From: CAYSIX01 sp964431205
Lineage (GTDB): Bacteria; Planctomycetota; Phycisphaerae; Phycisphaerales; Phycisphaeraceae
DNA length: 15,055 nt
Assembly (NCBI GenBank): GCA_964431205.1
Contig: CAYSIX010000088.1
Span: 1 to 15,055, forward strand
Direction: 5' to 3'
This document shows, piece by piece, positions 6,789 through 14,625 of the stretch. Both the position numbers and the translations under genes were made by a program. Each line of letters begins with the position of its first letter. Position 1 is the first letter of the stretch. A model generated the notes under the pieces. It was not told the origin of the DNA, searched no databases, and saw only the letters and a list, made by a program, of their open reading frames with translations.

Positions 6789-8153
6789 ATGCATCCAGGG
6801 AAAACGAGTTTGACAACAATGGCGATGGTGGTCGCGGGTGGCGCGATCGCGTCGGTGGCGATGCCGGCCGACGCGCAACTGCCCGTGCGGTTCAAGCAGA
6901 CCGCCGTGATCGACGTGACCGCCCAGCCCGATGAGGACACGGTGATCGGCGGCATCACGGCCGTGGCGTGGAACGGCGAGCGCCTGTTCATCGCCGGCGC
7001 CGAGCTGTCCGGCGGGCCCCAGGACCTCAGCGTCGTCGAGGTGACCAACGCCGCCACCGCCGAGGGCCAGGTGGACGCGACCTACGGCACCGCCTTCGCC
7101 ACCACGTTCACCCCCGGCTTCCGCGCGTTCACCGGGCTGGACATCAAGGACGAGACGCTGCTGGTCACCCACGACGACGGCACCTCGTTCGAGACCGGCT
7201 TCCGCATCTACGACGTCTCGACCGAGACGCCCACGCTGGTCGGCGACGCGACCATCCGCGGGTCGGTCGGCCCGTCCTTCGACCCCGGGTTCAACGGCGA
7301 CGGCGCCGGCGCCGCGTTCACCGAGTTCGGCTCCAACCAGACCAAGGGCCGCGGCCTGGCCGACCCCGAGACCGGCGAGATCCTGATCGAGATCGCCGAC
7401 GGCATGGTCTTTGCCAACACCGACCCGGATCAGAACCCCGGCCTGTTCGAGACCAACCGCGACATCGACTTCGCCCCCAACGGCGACATGTACATCCGCC
7501 ACAACAACTTCCTCGACCGCGCCGTGCGAAACGGGCCCAACTCGATCGAGTCGGTCACGCGGATCGACGACGGCCTGCCCCAGGCCGACTTCCAGCTCGG
7601 GCAGAACGTCGGCTACCTCTCGATCCAGGGCGGCCAGGACGTGGTGATCTTCAACAGCCGGCCCGGCGGGACGATCTCCTTCGAGGATTCGATCCAGATG
7701 GTCGCGCCCGACGGCAGCCCGTCCGACGCCGTCATCGAGCTGCTGCCCGGGTTCACCCCCGGCGACTTCTCCGGGCTCTACGACTTCGACTACGACCCGG
7801 TGACCCAGACGCTGGCGATCTCCGACATCGGCGGGTTCCTCGAGCCGGGCAACCCCGACTCGCTGTTCCGCGGCGTGTACCTGTTCATCACCATCGTCCC
7901 CGGCGACAACGACGAGGACGGCGACGTGGACGCGTTCGACCTGGGCATCTGGCAGACGGGCTTCGGCACCACCGAGGGCGCGCTGCCGACCGACGGCGAC
8001 GCCGACGGCGATGGCGACGTCGACGCGTTCGACCTGGGCATCTGGCAGACCAGCTTCGGCGCGGGCGTGGCCTCGGCCGCCGTCCCCGAGCCGGCCTCGC
8101 TGGCGCTGCTCGGCCTGGGCGCCGTGGTCGGCCTGGCACGCCGCCGCGCCTGA
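6789..8153 (+). CDS. Secreted dockerin-like repeat protein with PEP-CTERM tail
   Basis: The 454-residue product starts 5 nt after AGGGAGGA. A signal peptide of about 29 residues ends MPADA before QLPV. The body (about 30-369) has motifs such as GGITAVAWNGERLFIAG, FTGLDIKDETLLVTHDDG and LYDFDYDPVTQTLAISDIGG. These suggest a propeller-like surface protein, perhaps related in fold to its upstream neighbour. Residues 370-431 hold two dockerin-like calcium-binding repeats (DEDGDVDAFDLGIWQTGFG and DGDGDVDAFDLGIWQTSFG). PEP begins at residue 433, followed by a hydrophobic stretch and ARRRA. It shares the repeat and tail modules with the genes at 2092 and 5594 almost to the DNA level. Export and surface display are likely; the binding partner is unknown. 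Confidence 0.87.
   Translation: MHPGKTSLTTMAMVVAGGAIASVAMPADAQLPVRFKQTAVIDVTAQPDEDTVIGGITAVAWNGERLFIAGAELSGGPQDLSVVEVTNAATAEGQVDATYGTAFATTFTPGFRAFTGLDIKDETLLVTHDDGTSFETGFRIYDVSTETPTLVGDATIRGSVGPSFDPGFNGDGAGAAFTEFGSNQTKGRGLADPETGEILIEIADGMVFANTDPDQNPGLFETNRDIDFAPNGDMYIRHNNFLDRAVRNGPNSIESVTRIDDGLPQADFQLGQNVGYLSIQGGQDVVIFNSRPGGTISFEDSIQMVAPDGSPSDAVIELLPGFTPGDFSGLYDFDYDPVTQTLAISDIGGFLEPGNPDSLFRGVYLFITIVPGDNDEDGDVDAFDLGIWQTGFGTTEGALPTDGDADGDGDVDAFDLGIWQTSFGAGVASAAVPEPASLALLGLGAVVGLARRRA
7920..8060 (+). repeat. Two near-identical 48-nt dockerin-like coding repeats
   Basis: Units at 7920-7967 and 8013-8060 differ at 3 of 48 positions by my comparison and encode GDVDAFDLGIWQTxFG twice, 93 nt (31 residues) apart. 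The high DNA identity, including third positions, points to recent duplication or gene conversion. Confidence 0.8.
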
Positions 8154-8169
8154 GCCACGCCACGGCTTC

Positions 8170-8200
8170 GACCGTGCGCCGCCCCGCGCGGCGCGCGGTC
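8170..8200 (+). terminator. 13-bp GC hairpin after the dockerin/PEP-CTERM gene, without T tract
   Basis: GACCGTGCGCCGC at 8170-8182 pairs with GCGGCGCGCGGTC at 8188-8200 (one G-T wobble, loop CCCGC), 17 nt after the stop codon. It is followed by AACAACC, not by T residues. It is therefore more likely a 3'-end stabilising or pausing stem than a complete terminator. A second 7-bp stem, CGCTCCG/CGGAGCG, lies at 8281-8298, before the next gene. Confidence 0.45.
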
Positions 8201-8331
8201 AACAACCAGAGAAACCGCCCGCGCCGGCCTAACCGCCCGCGCGGGCCTTCCTAGAATCCTTCGGAGGGGCAAAGGGCGAACGCTCCGTCCGCGGAGCGCG
8301 CAACGACAACCCCCGATCAAGGAACGCCATC

Positions 8332-9171
8332 ATGATCCATAACCCTCGTCCCCGAAACGGTCGGGCTCGCCGCTCGGCGTTCACCCTCATCGAGCTGCTC
8401 GTGGTGATCTCCATCATCGCGCTGCTCATCGGCATCCTGCTGCCGGCCCTCGGCGCCGCACGCCGCAGCGCCCGCACCGTCCAGTGCTCGAGCAACGTCC
8501 GCCAGATCTCGATCAGCCTGCTCACCTACGCGGTCGATTACAACGACAAGTTCCCTCCCAATTTTGACCTCAAACCCGCGTGGTTCGACGAGGAGCGGAT
8601 CGGCCAGTACCTGCCCCCGAATTCAGTCGAAGAGGGCACGGACTCGATCGGGGGTGGTGTGCTCGCCGACCCGGAGGACCCTGAGGCCCGGCGCAGCTAC
8701 TCGATGAATCTGTACGGCAGCAGCGCAGTCGGCAGGTCACCAGCGGCGCCCGCCGAAATGCTCCACGATCAGGAGCCGTTCGACGCCGGCACGCCCCAGG
8801 CGTCCGACATGATCCTCGTCTCCGGGGCGTGGTCGCGCAATCAGGATAATGATGGATTTTGGCTGACGAATTCAAGCATTGGAGGACAGGGCACCACACC
8901 CGGCATCCGGTTCGTGGGGCCCTTGGGAATCGCCATTCCGCAGGAACGCTTCGGCGAGCGCTTCGGCGCCACCGAGTTCGACTGGACGCGCCACGGCGGC
9001 GTCGAGAAGCCGTCCGAGGTCGAGGGCGGCGCGGTGAACATCGGCTTCGTGGACGGGCACGTGACGCTGCACCGGCCCTCGGACCTGGCCGACCTGTCAA
9101 CCAAGCGAAGCACGTTCGAGGCCCTGTGGTCGCCGAACGACCGCGCGCTCGAGCCGGACACCAACAACTGA
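8332..9171 (+). CDS. Pseudopilin-like protein with prepilin cleavage/methylation motif
   Basis: The 279-residue product has a 16-residue basic leader (ending RARRSA), then FTLIE with Phe17 at +1 and Glu21 at +5, and a hydrophobic helix identical to that of the gene at 3363. The globular part carries SYSMNLYGSS, TRHGGVEK, VNIGFVDGH (H-X9-DG-type signature) and STFEALWSPNDR. Each has a counterpart in the same order in the other gene, so the two are paralogues. The ribosome-binding site AAGGA lies 8 nt before the ATG within GATCAAGGAA. The stop TGA overlaps the ATG of the ABC binding-protein gene by one base (TGATG), implying translational coupling to sugar import. The protein would sit in the inner membrane and be processed by a prepilin peptidase encoded elsewhere. 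Confidence 0.9.
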   Translation: MIHNPRPRNGRARRSAFTLIELLVVISIIALLIGILLPALGAARRSARTVQCSSNVRQISISLLTYAVDYNDKFPPNFDLKPAWFDEERIGQYLPPNSVEEGTDSIGGGVLADPEDPEARRSYSMNLYGSSAVGRSPAAPAEMLHDQEPFDAGTPQASDMILVSGAWSRNQDNDGFWLTNSSIGGQGTTPGIRFVGPLGIAIPQERFGERFGATEFDWTRHGGVEKPSEVEGGAVNIGFVDGHVTLHRPSDLADLSTKRSTFEALWSPNDRALEPDTNN

Positions 9172-10577
9172 TGCGCTGGAAGACGGCGCGACGACACACG
9201 GTCGGTCTGCTCGCCGCCGCGGCGGTCGTCACGGCGTCGCTGTGGTCGATGCCGGGCTGCGCCGAGCGGCCGGACGACGGCCGCGTGCGCCTGGAGCTGT
9301 GGACGCTGGCGCTGCGCCCGCACTTCACCGACTACATGCAGGGGCTGGTCGCCGGTTTCGAGGCGGCGAACCCGGGCGTCGAGGTCGAGTGGGTGGACGT
9401 GCCGTACACGGCGATGAACCGGAAGCTGGTGGCGGCGGCGGCGGCGGGCCGGGCGCCCGACGTGGTCAACCTCTCCGACCGCGACTTCGCCCGCTTCGCG
9501 TCGCTGGGCGCGATGGCCGACATCCGCGACCGCCTGCCCGGCGACCCGCACCAACGGTATCTGCCGGGCGTGCTGCGGATCGCCGAGCTGGGCGACGAGC
9601 TGCTGGGCCTGCCGTGGTACCTCACGACCGTGGTGGCGTTGTGCCACACGGGGCTGCTGGAGGCGGGGGGCATGGCGCCGGCGGACCTGGGCCCGACGTG
9701 GGCGGCGCTGCGCGAGCAGGCGCGGGCGTACCACCGGCGCACGGGGGGATTCCTGTTCACGCTGCCGCTGGCCGAGGAGTCGGAGCTGCCGCAGATGCTG
9801 CTGGGCTCGGGGCTGCCGCTGTTCCGCACGGACGGGCAGGGCCGACTCGTCGCGGACCTGACCCACCCGCGGGTGGTGCGCGAGGTGGGCGGTTGGGTGG
9901 GGCTGTACCGCGAGGGGGCGTTGCCGCGGGAGGCGGGCACGAGCGGGCACGAGCACGTGATCGATCTGTACCAGAACGGTCGGGTGGCGGTGATCCAGAC
10001 GGGCGCGAACATGCTCGGGCGTGTGCGGGACGCGGCGATTGATGTGTACGAGCGGACGGCGGTGCGTGAGCCGATCGTGGGCGAGCTGGGGCGGGTGCAC
10101 GTGGCGGTGATGCTGGTGGGGGTGACGTCGACGTCGGCGCACCCGGAGGAGGCGGCGGCGCTGGCGTGGTGGCTGACGGGCCCGGAGGCGCAGTTGGAGC
10201 TGGCCAGGCGGGCGACCGTGATGCCGAGCACGGTGGAAGTATTGGATGATCCGTACTTTCGGGCGGGGGCGGAGGTGTCGGGGGGCGGTGAGGGCGAGTC
10301 GGAGGCGGCGAAGATCGTCGAGGCGCGGGCGATGTCGGCGTCGATGCTGCGGGAGGCGGTGGCGTTCACGCCGGCGTTGGAGACGTGGCCGGACATGCGT
10401 CGTGCGTTCAACGAGATGATCAAGCGGGCGTTGCTGAGCGGGGCGGACGTGGGCGAGACGCTGGCGCGGATCGAGGGGGAGTGGAACCGTCTGTTGCGGA
10501 CGGGTGTGAGGCCGGCGACGATGGACGCGGTGCCGACGCCGCCGCCGGTCGCGCGAGCGAGCCGAGGCGGCGAGTAG
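9171..10577 (+). CDS. Sugar ABC transporter substrate-binding lipoprotein
   Basis: The 468-residue product begins MRWKTARRHTVGLLAAAAVV and ends its signal with SMPGC, so Cys30 is the probable lipidated residue of a somewhat atypical lipobox. The mature protein has the look of family 1 extracellular solute-binding proteins (MalE/UgpB type): RLELWTLALRP, LVAGFEAANPGVEVEWVDVPY, AAAAGRAPDVVNL, LPWYLTTVVALCHTGLLEAGG, GRVAVIQTGANML and AAALAWWLTGPEAQ. It should capture a sugar or oligosaccharide outside the cytoplasmic membrane and hand it to the two permeases downstream. The start is fixed by the TGATG overlap with the pseudopilin gene and by the signal peptide; a longer in-frame reading starting at 8859 would overlap that gene. 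Third positions switch here from C-rich to G-rich. Confidence 0.92.
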   Translation: MRWKTARRHTVGLLAAAAVVTASLWSMPGCAERPDDGRVRLELWTLALRPHFTDYMQGLVAGFEAANPGVEVEWVDVPYTAMNRKLVAAAAAGRAPDVVNLSDRDFARFASLGAMADIRDRLPGDPHQRYLPGVLRIAELGDELLGLPWYLTTVVALCHTGLLEAGGMAPADLGPTWAALREQARAYHRRTGGFLFTLPLAEESELPQMLLGSGLPLFRTDGQGRLVADLTHPRVVREVGGWVGLYREGALPREAGTSGHEHVIDLYQNGRVAVIQTGANMLGRVRDAAIDVYERTAVREPIVGELGRVHVAVMLVGVTSTSAHPEEAAALAWWLTGPEAQLELARRATVMPSTVEVLDDPYFRAGAEVSGGGEGESEAAKIVEARAMSASMLREAVAFTPALETWPDMRRAFNEMIKRALLSGADVGETLARIEGEWNRLLRTGVRPATMDAVPTPPPVARASRGGE

Positions 10578-10703
10578 GCGGCCGAGCTCGACGGGCACGC
10601 GGGGGTGACGGACCCGTGGAGGAGGGGCGGCGCGGCGTGGTCGGGGCGCTTCGCACCGCGAGGTTCAACGCGGCATCGACGACCGACAGGGGACCGAGGC
10701 GTG

Positions 10704-11615
10704 ATGGCAGCGGCGAGGGCAACGCGGGCGACGGACAGACCGCCGGCGCGGCGTGCGCGGCTGAGGCCGTACCGCGGCTGGACGCCCTACGCGTTTCTCG
10801 TGCCGGCGATGCTGATCCTGGGCGTGTTCCTGATCTTCGCGTTCGCGCAGGTCGTGTTCTACTCGATGACGCGTTACACGGCGTTCGAGGGCCCGGAGTT
10901 TGTCGGCCTGGCGAACTACCGGCGGCTGCTGGCCGACGAGCGTTTCTGGTTCTGCTTCGGCAACAGCTTCATCTACCTGCTGGTGACGCCGGTGCTGATG
11001 GTGCTGAGCCTGGGCGCGGCGATGGTGGTGCACGCGGGGCTGCGATACGCCAGGGGGCTGCGGCTGATCCTGTTTCTGCCGGTGGTGACGCCGACGATCG
11101 TGGCGGCGGTGGCGTTCCGGCTGGTGCTGGCGGACAACGACGGGCTGGTGAACACGGTGTTCGAGGGGATCGGGCTGCCGGCGGTGTACTGGCTGAGCGC
11201 CTACCCGTTCACGCTGATCAGCGCGATGCTGGTGACGATGTGGAAGGGGTTCGGGTACTACATGATGATCTTCCTCGCCGGGCTGGTGGCGGTGCCGCGG
11301 GAGACCGAGGAGGCGGCGACGGTGGACGGCGCCGGCCGGTTCGGGGTGTTCTGGCACGTGGTGCTGCCGTCGCTGAGGCCGGTGGTGGCGCTGGTGGCGA
11401 TCATCTCGTCGATCTCGGCGCTCAAGGTGTTCGACGAGCTGTTCGTGACGATCAAGGGGGCGCCGGTGACGCACCAGACGATCGTGCCGCTGATCTACGA
11501 CGTGGCGTTCGAGCGGGGGGACTACGGGTTGGCCAGCGCGTTCGGGGTGGCGATGTTCGTGGTGGTGCTGGCGTTCAGCCTGGTGAACCTGAGCCTGACG
11601 GGGGAGCGGGGATGA
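10704..11615 (+). CDS. Sugar ABC transporter permease, MalF/UgpA type
   Basis: The 303-residue product has about six membrane segments and the binding-protein-dependent permease loop EEAATVDGAGRFGVFWHVVLP, whose EAA motif starts at about residue 202 and contacts the ATPase. The opening RGWTPYAFLVPAMLILGVF is typical of the first subunit of CUT1 importers. The start was placed at ATG 10704, preceded by GAGG at 10696-10699. This gives the usual length and a basic cytoplasmic tail. A GTG at 10605 is also open and would add 33 residues but has no better ribosome-binding site. The 126-nt gap after the binding-protein gene shows no promoter or terminator, so the genes are probably co-transcribed. 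Confidence 0.92.
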   Translation: MAAARATRATDRPPARRARLRPYRGWTPYAFLVPAMLILGVFLIFAFAQVVFYSMTRYTAFEGPEFVGLANYRRLLADERFWFCFGNSFIYLLVTPVLMVLSLGAAMVVHAGLRYARGLRLILFLPVVTPTIVAAVAFRLVLADNDGLVNTVFEGIGLPAVYWLSAYPFTLISAMLVTMWKGFGYYMMIFLAGLVAVPRETEEAATVDGAGRFGVFWHVVLPSLRPVVALVAIISSISALKVFDELFVTIKGAPVTHQTIVPLIYDVAFERGDYGLASAFGVAMFVVVLAFSLVNLSLTGERG

Positions 11616-12472
11616 GCCAGAGGCGTCCGAGGTGGCTGACGGGGTGGCTGTACGTGGCGGCGGGGCTGCTGGTGCTGCTGGCGGTGGGCCCGGCGCTGTG
11701 GCTGGTGGCGATCGCGTTCTCGACGCCGGACAACCCGATCAACTCACTGCCGGGCCCGGGTCAGTGGACGCTGCGGAACTTCGCCGGCGCGTGGGAGGAC
11801 GGGGGCCTGGGCGGGGTGGCCGAGGACGGGCGGCGGAAGTGGTGGACCAGCCCGATCCTCAACTCGGTGTACGTGACGGTGGCGCAGGCGGCGTTGAACG
11901 TGATGCTGGCGGCGCTGGCGGCGTACCCGCTGGCGCGGATGCGGTTCCGCGGGCGGGGGCTGATCTTCGTGGTGATCCTCTCGACGCTGATGATCCCCGA
12001 GCAGGTGATCGTCGTGCCGCTGTTCCGCACGATCGTGTGGATGGGGCTGTACGACACGCTGATCGCGGTGGTGCTGCCGTTCAGCGTCACCGCGTTCGGG
12101 ATCTACCTGTGCCGGCAGGCGTTCATGGCGATCCCCGAGGAGCTGGAGGAGGCGGCGCGGATGGACGGGGCCAACGCGCTGCGGGTCTGGTGGCACGTGA
12201 TGCTGCCCCTGGCGCGGCCGACGCTGGCGACGCTGGCGGTGTTCAGCGTGATCGGGGCGTGGTCGAACCTGCTCTGGCCGCTGATCGTGCTGCAGGAGCA
12301 GGCGAACTACACGCTGCCGGTGGCGATCAACCAGTTGCTGGGGGTGTTTGCGACGAACATCCGCTACGCCTACGCTGGCTCGGTGCTGGCGCTGCTGCCG
12401 ATCCTGCTGTTCTTCGTGTTCGCGCAGCGGTTCCTGGAGCGCGGGCTGCTGGCCGGCGCGGTCAAGGGCTGA
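11612..12472 (+). CDS. Sugar ABC transporter permease, MalG/UgpE type
   Basis: The 286-residue product is the second membrane subunit, with about six transmembrane segments, PLARMRFRGRGLIFVVILST and LMIPEQVIVVPLF, and the EAA loop EEAARMDGANALRVWWHVMLP starting near residue 179. The ATGA overlap with the first permease fixes the start and implies coupled translation. The opening YVAAGLLVLLAVGPALWLVA and the closing AQRFLERGLLAGAVKG are typical of MalG-type proteins. No ATPase gene follows. The importer would need a shared ATPase such as an MsmX/UgpC-type protein from another locus, which is common for CUT1 systems in several phyla. Confidence 0.93.
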   Translation: MSQRRPRWLTGWLYVAAGLLVLLAVGPALWLVAIAFSTPDNPINSLPGPGQWTLRNFAGAWEDGGLGGVAEDGRRKWWTSPILNSVYVTVAQAALNVMLAALAAYPLARMRFRGRGLIFVVILSTLMIPEQVIVVPLFRTIVWMGLYDTLIAVVLPFSVTAFGIYLCRQAFMAIPEELEEAARMDGANALRVWWHVMLPLARPTLATLAVFSVIGAWSNLLWPLIVLQEQANYTLPVAINQLLGVFATNIRYAYAGSVLALLPILLFFVFAQRFLERGLLAGAVKG

Positions 12473-12486
12473 GCGAAGCAAAGAGG

Positions 12487-12622
12487 CACCACCGAGGACA
12501 CAGAGAGCACAGAGGTTGATCCAGGCAAAATGAAAACCTCCGAACGTGTGCCAGCGCCAACCGGCCCCCAACGCTTTTCAGCACTCCGTGCCTGCTCTGT
12601 GCTCTCCGTGAACTCTGTGGTC
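12487..12622. repeat. Imperfect inverted repeat made of 9-nt-spaced CACMGAG units
   Basis: Left arm 12487-12514 and right arm 12595-12622 (28 nt each) match at about 23 positions as inverse complements and are separated by 80 nt. The left arm contains CACCGAG, CACAGAG and CACAGAG at 9-nt steps (12490, 12499, 12508). The right side contains CTCYGTG four times (12584, 12595, 12604, 12613). The element sits just after the permease gene and could form a long hairpin ending that transcript. I recall similar CACAGAG-rich palindromes dispersed in environmental bacterial genomes; this is from memory and not checked. Confidence 0.7.
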
Positions 12623-12654
12623 AGTCTTCGGGTTCAATGATCGGAGGCCTGTGC

Positions 12655-14625
12655 ATGACCCATTTACTGCTCGCCGCGACGGAGCCGCAATCGCTCTCGG
12701 CGCACTTCCGGTTGTTGGACTGGGTGGTGCTGCTGGGGTACCTGGTGGTGGTGAGCGTGCTGGGGGTGTGGCTGGCCGGCCGTCAGAAGGACATGGAGGA
12801 CTTCTTCCGCGGGGGCAACAAGCTGCCGTGGTACGCGGTGTCGGGGTCGATGATCGCGACGATCATCTCGGCGGTGACGTTCGTCGGCGTGCCGGCGATC
12901 GTGTACCGCGACGGGGGGGATTTCACGTACCTGCAGTTCGGGATCATCGCGGGGCTGCTCTCGCGGCTGTTCATCTGCGCCGTGCTGGTTCCGGCGTATT
13001 ACAAGCGCCGGGTGTACAGCCCGTACGACTACATGGGCCGGCAGCTCGGCGAGGCGGCGCGGTCGGTGACGACGGCGATGTTCTCGCTGATGGGGCTGCT
13101 GGCGCAGGCGGCGCGGGTGTATCTGACGGCGTTGATCCTGGGCCTGGTGTTGCACGATCACCTGGAGGCGCTGGAGAACGCGACGGGAATCTCGGCGCTG
13201 GTCTGGTCGGTGACGGCGGTGGGGGTGATCGCGGTGATCTGGACGCTGCTGGGTGGGATCGCCACCGTGGTCTGGACCGACGTGATGCTGTTTCTGGTGT
13301 TCGTGATCGGCGGGGTGGTGGCGCTGCTGGTGGTGGTGTCGCACCTGCCGGGCGGGTGGCCGCAACTGTTCAGCGACGCGTACGAGGCAGGCAAGTTTGA
13401 GCTGTGGTCGCTGAAGCTCGACGCGAGTTTCCGTGAGGTCTTCACCGAGCCGTACACGATCTGGGCGGCGTTTTTCGCGGTGACGTTCGGGAACATCGGC
13501 GCGTACGGGACGGACCAGTTGCTGGCGCAGCGGATCTTCACGTGCAAGAGCAAGAAGGACGCGCAGATCGCGGTGATGACGAGCTGGGTGGCCGAGGGCG
13601 TGGTGGCGTTGATGCTGCTGGTCGGCGCCGGGCTGTGGGTGTTTTACCAGCAGTTCCCCGAGAAGCTGGTGGGTGAGGGGGCCGAGGCGGTCGCCCAGAA
13701 CATGGACAACATCTTCCCGGTGTTCATCCTGACGCAGGTGCCGATGGGCCTGACGGGCCTGATCGTCGCGGGCATCTTTGCGGCGGCCATCTCGTCGCTG
13801 ACCTCGATCCTCGCGGCCCTGTCACAGACGACGCTCTCGGCGCTGTACCTGCCGCTGCGCAAGATCGATCCCGACGGCGCCGACGCGCGCGACCACGACC
13901 GCGAGGTGCTGCTCGTTTCCCGGCTGCTGATCGTGGTCTGGGGCGTGGCGCTGTGCCTGATGGCCTTCGGGATCGATGCCTACGTGACGGCGATGAAGGA
14001 CCTTGGGCGGCCGGTGCCGTTCCTCGACCTGGCGCTGGGTCTGTCCAGCTACGTCGTCGGGACGCTGCTGGCGACGTTCCTGCTGGCGTGGCTGCCGCTG
14101 AAGAAGGACGCGTACGGCCTGATCTGGTCGGCGCCGCTGTCGGTGATGAGCGTGTGGGCGTTGCGTTTCCATGACGTGACCCTGCCGTCGAGCTTCGGAG
14201 ATTTCTGGACCGGGATGTTCACCGATTACCGCTACCTGGCCGTTTGCGCTCTGGCGAGCGTGGTGCTGCTGGCGACGTGGCTGGTCGCGGCCGCCAGCCG
14301 ACGCGACGCGGTGCGGCGGCGGATCCTGCTGCTCAAGACGGCCTGGCTGGTGGTCGGTTGCGCGATGCTCATGGCGACGACGGCGTATTTCTGGTTCGCC
14401 AGTGTCGACCCGGTCACGGGCGCCTGGCTGACGGACGAACAGGGTCACGTGATCAAGCTGCCGATCGCCTGGCCGTGGTACGCGCTGGTGGGCAGCCTGG
14501 TGGCGTTCGTGTTCGGGTACCTGCTGGGCGAGCCGCGGCGGGCCGAGGTCGTGCCCGTGCCGGTCGAGCCGACCGAGGCGATCGCGGACAAACCCGGTGA
14601 CGGCGGCGTGACACACGATGCGTGA
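12655..14625 (+). CDS. Sodium:solute symporter (SSS family), probable sugar transporter
   Basis: The 656-residue product has about 13-15 membrane segments. Family marks are DFFRGGNKLPWYAVSGSMIAT near the N-terminus, SPYDYMGRQLG, GTDQLLAQRIFTCKSKKDA (residues 285-302) and GLIVAGIFAAAISSLTS (368-384), which lies in the segment that supplies serines to the sodium site in this family. SSS proteins couple substrate entry to the sodium gradient across the inner membrane. The start at 12655 was chosen for GGAGG at 12642-12646, 8 nt upstream; ATG 12637 would add six residues. The last 8 nt overlap the ROK kinase gene, pointing to a transport and phosphorylation pair. A sugar substrate is suggested by this context only; solutes of this family range widely. 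Confidence 0.92.
   Translation: MTHLLLAATEPQSLSAHFRLLDWVVLLGYLVVVSVLGVWLAGRQKDMEDFFRGGNKLPWYAVSGSMIATIISAVTFVGVPAIVYRDGGDFTYLQFGIIAGLLSRLFICAVLVPAYYKRRVYSPYDYMGRQLGEAARSVTTAMFSLMGLLAQAARVYLTALILGLVLHDHLEALENATGISALVWSVTAVGVIAVIWTLLGGIATVVWTDVMLFLVFVIGGVVALLVVVSHLPGGWPQLFSDAYEAGKFELWSLKLDASFREVFTEPYTIWAAFFAVTFGNIGAYGTDQLLAQRIFTCKSKKDAQIAVMTSWVAEGVVALMLLVGAGLWVFYQQFPEKLVGEGAEAVAQNMDNIFPVFILTQVPMGLTGLIVAGIFAAAISSLTSILAALSQTTLSALYLPLRKIDPDGADARDHDREVLLVSRLLIVVWGVALCLMAFGIDAYVTAMKDLGRPVPFLDLALGLSSYVVGTLLATFLLAWLPLKKDAYGLIWSAPLSVMSVWALRFHDVTLPSSFGDFWTGMFTDYRYLAVCALASVVLLATWLVAAASRRDAVRRRILLLKTAWLVVGCAMLMATTAYFWFASVDPVTGAWLTDEQGHVIKLPIAWPWYALVGSLVAFVFGYLLGEPRRAEVVPVPVEPTEAIADKPGDGGVTHDA

Noticed and set aside
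8859..9170. A 104-residue extension of the ABC binding protein
   Set aside because: It overlaps the pseudopilin gene out of frame, while the ATG at 9171 gives a signal peptide with lipobox Cys30 and a TGATG overlap.
8841..10598. A 585-codon minus-strand open frame opposite the binding-protein gene
   Set aside because: The Arg/His/Gln-rich product is typical of the complement of high-GC coding DNA. No start signal or family resemblance is seen.
10578..10703. A possible small gene or regulatory element between the binding-protein and first permease genes
   Set aside because: No promoter, terminator or coding pattern with start signal was found. The GTG at 10605 is only an alternative permease start.
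12487..12622. CRISPR-like array suggested by the short periodic repeats
   Set aside because: Units are 7 nt with 2-4 nt spacing and arranged as an inverted pair. There are no 24-37 nt repeats with unique spacers and no cas genes.
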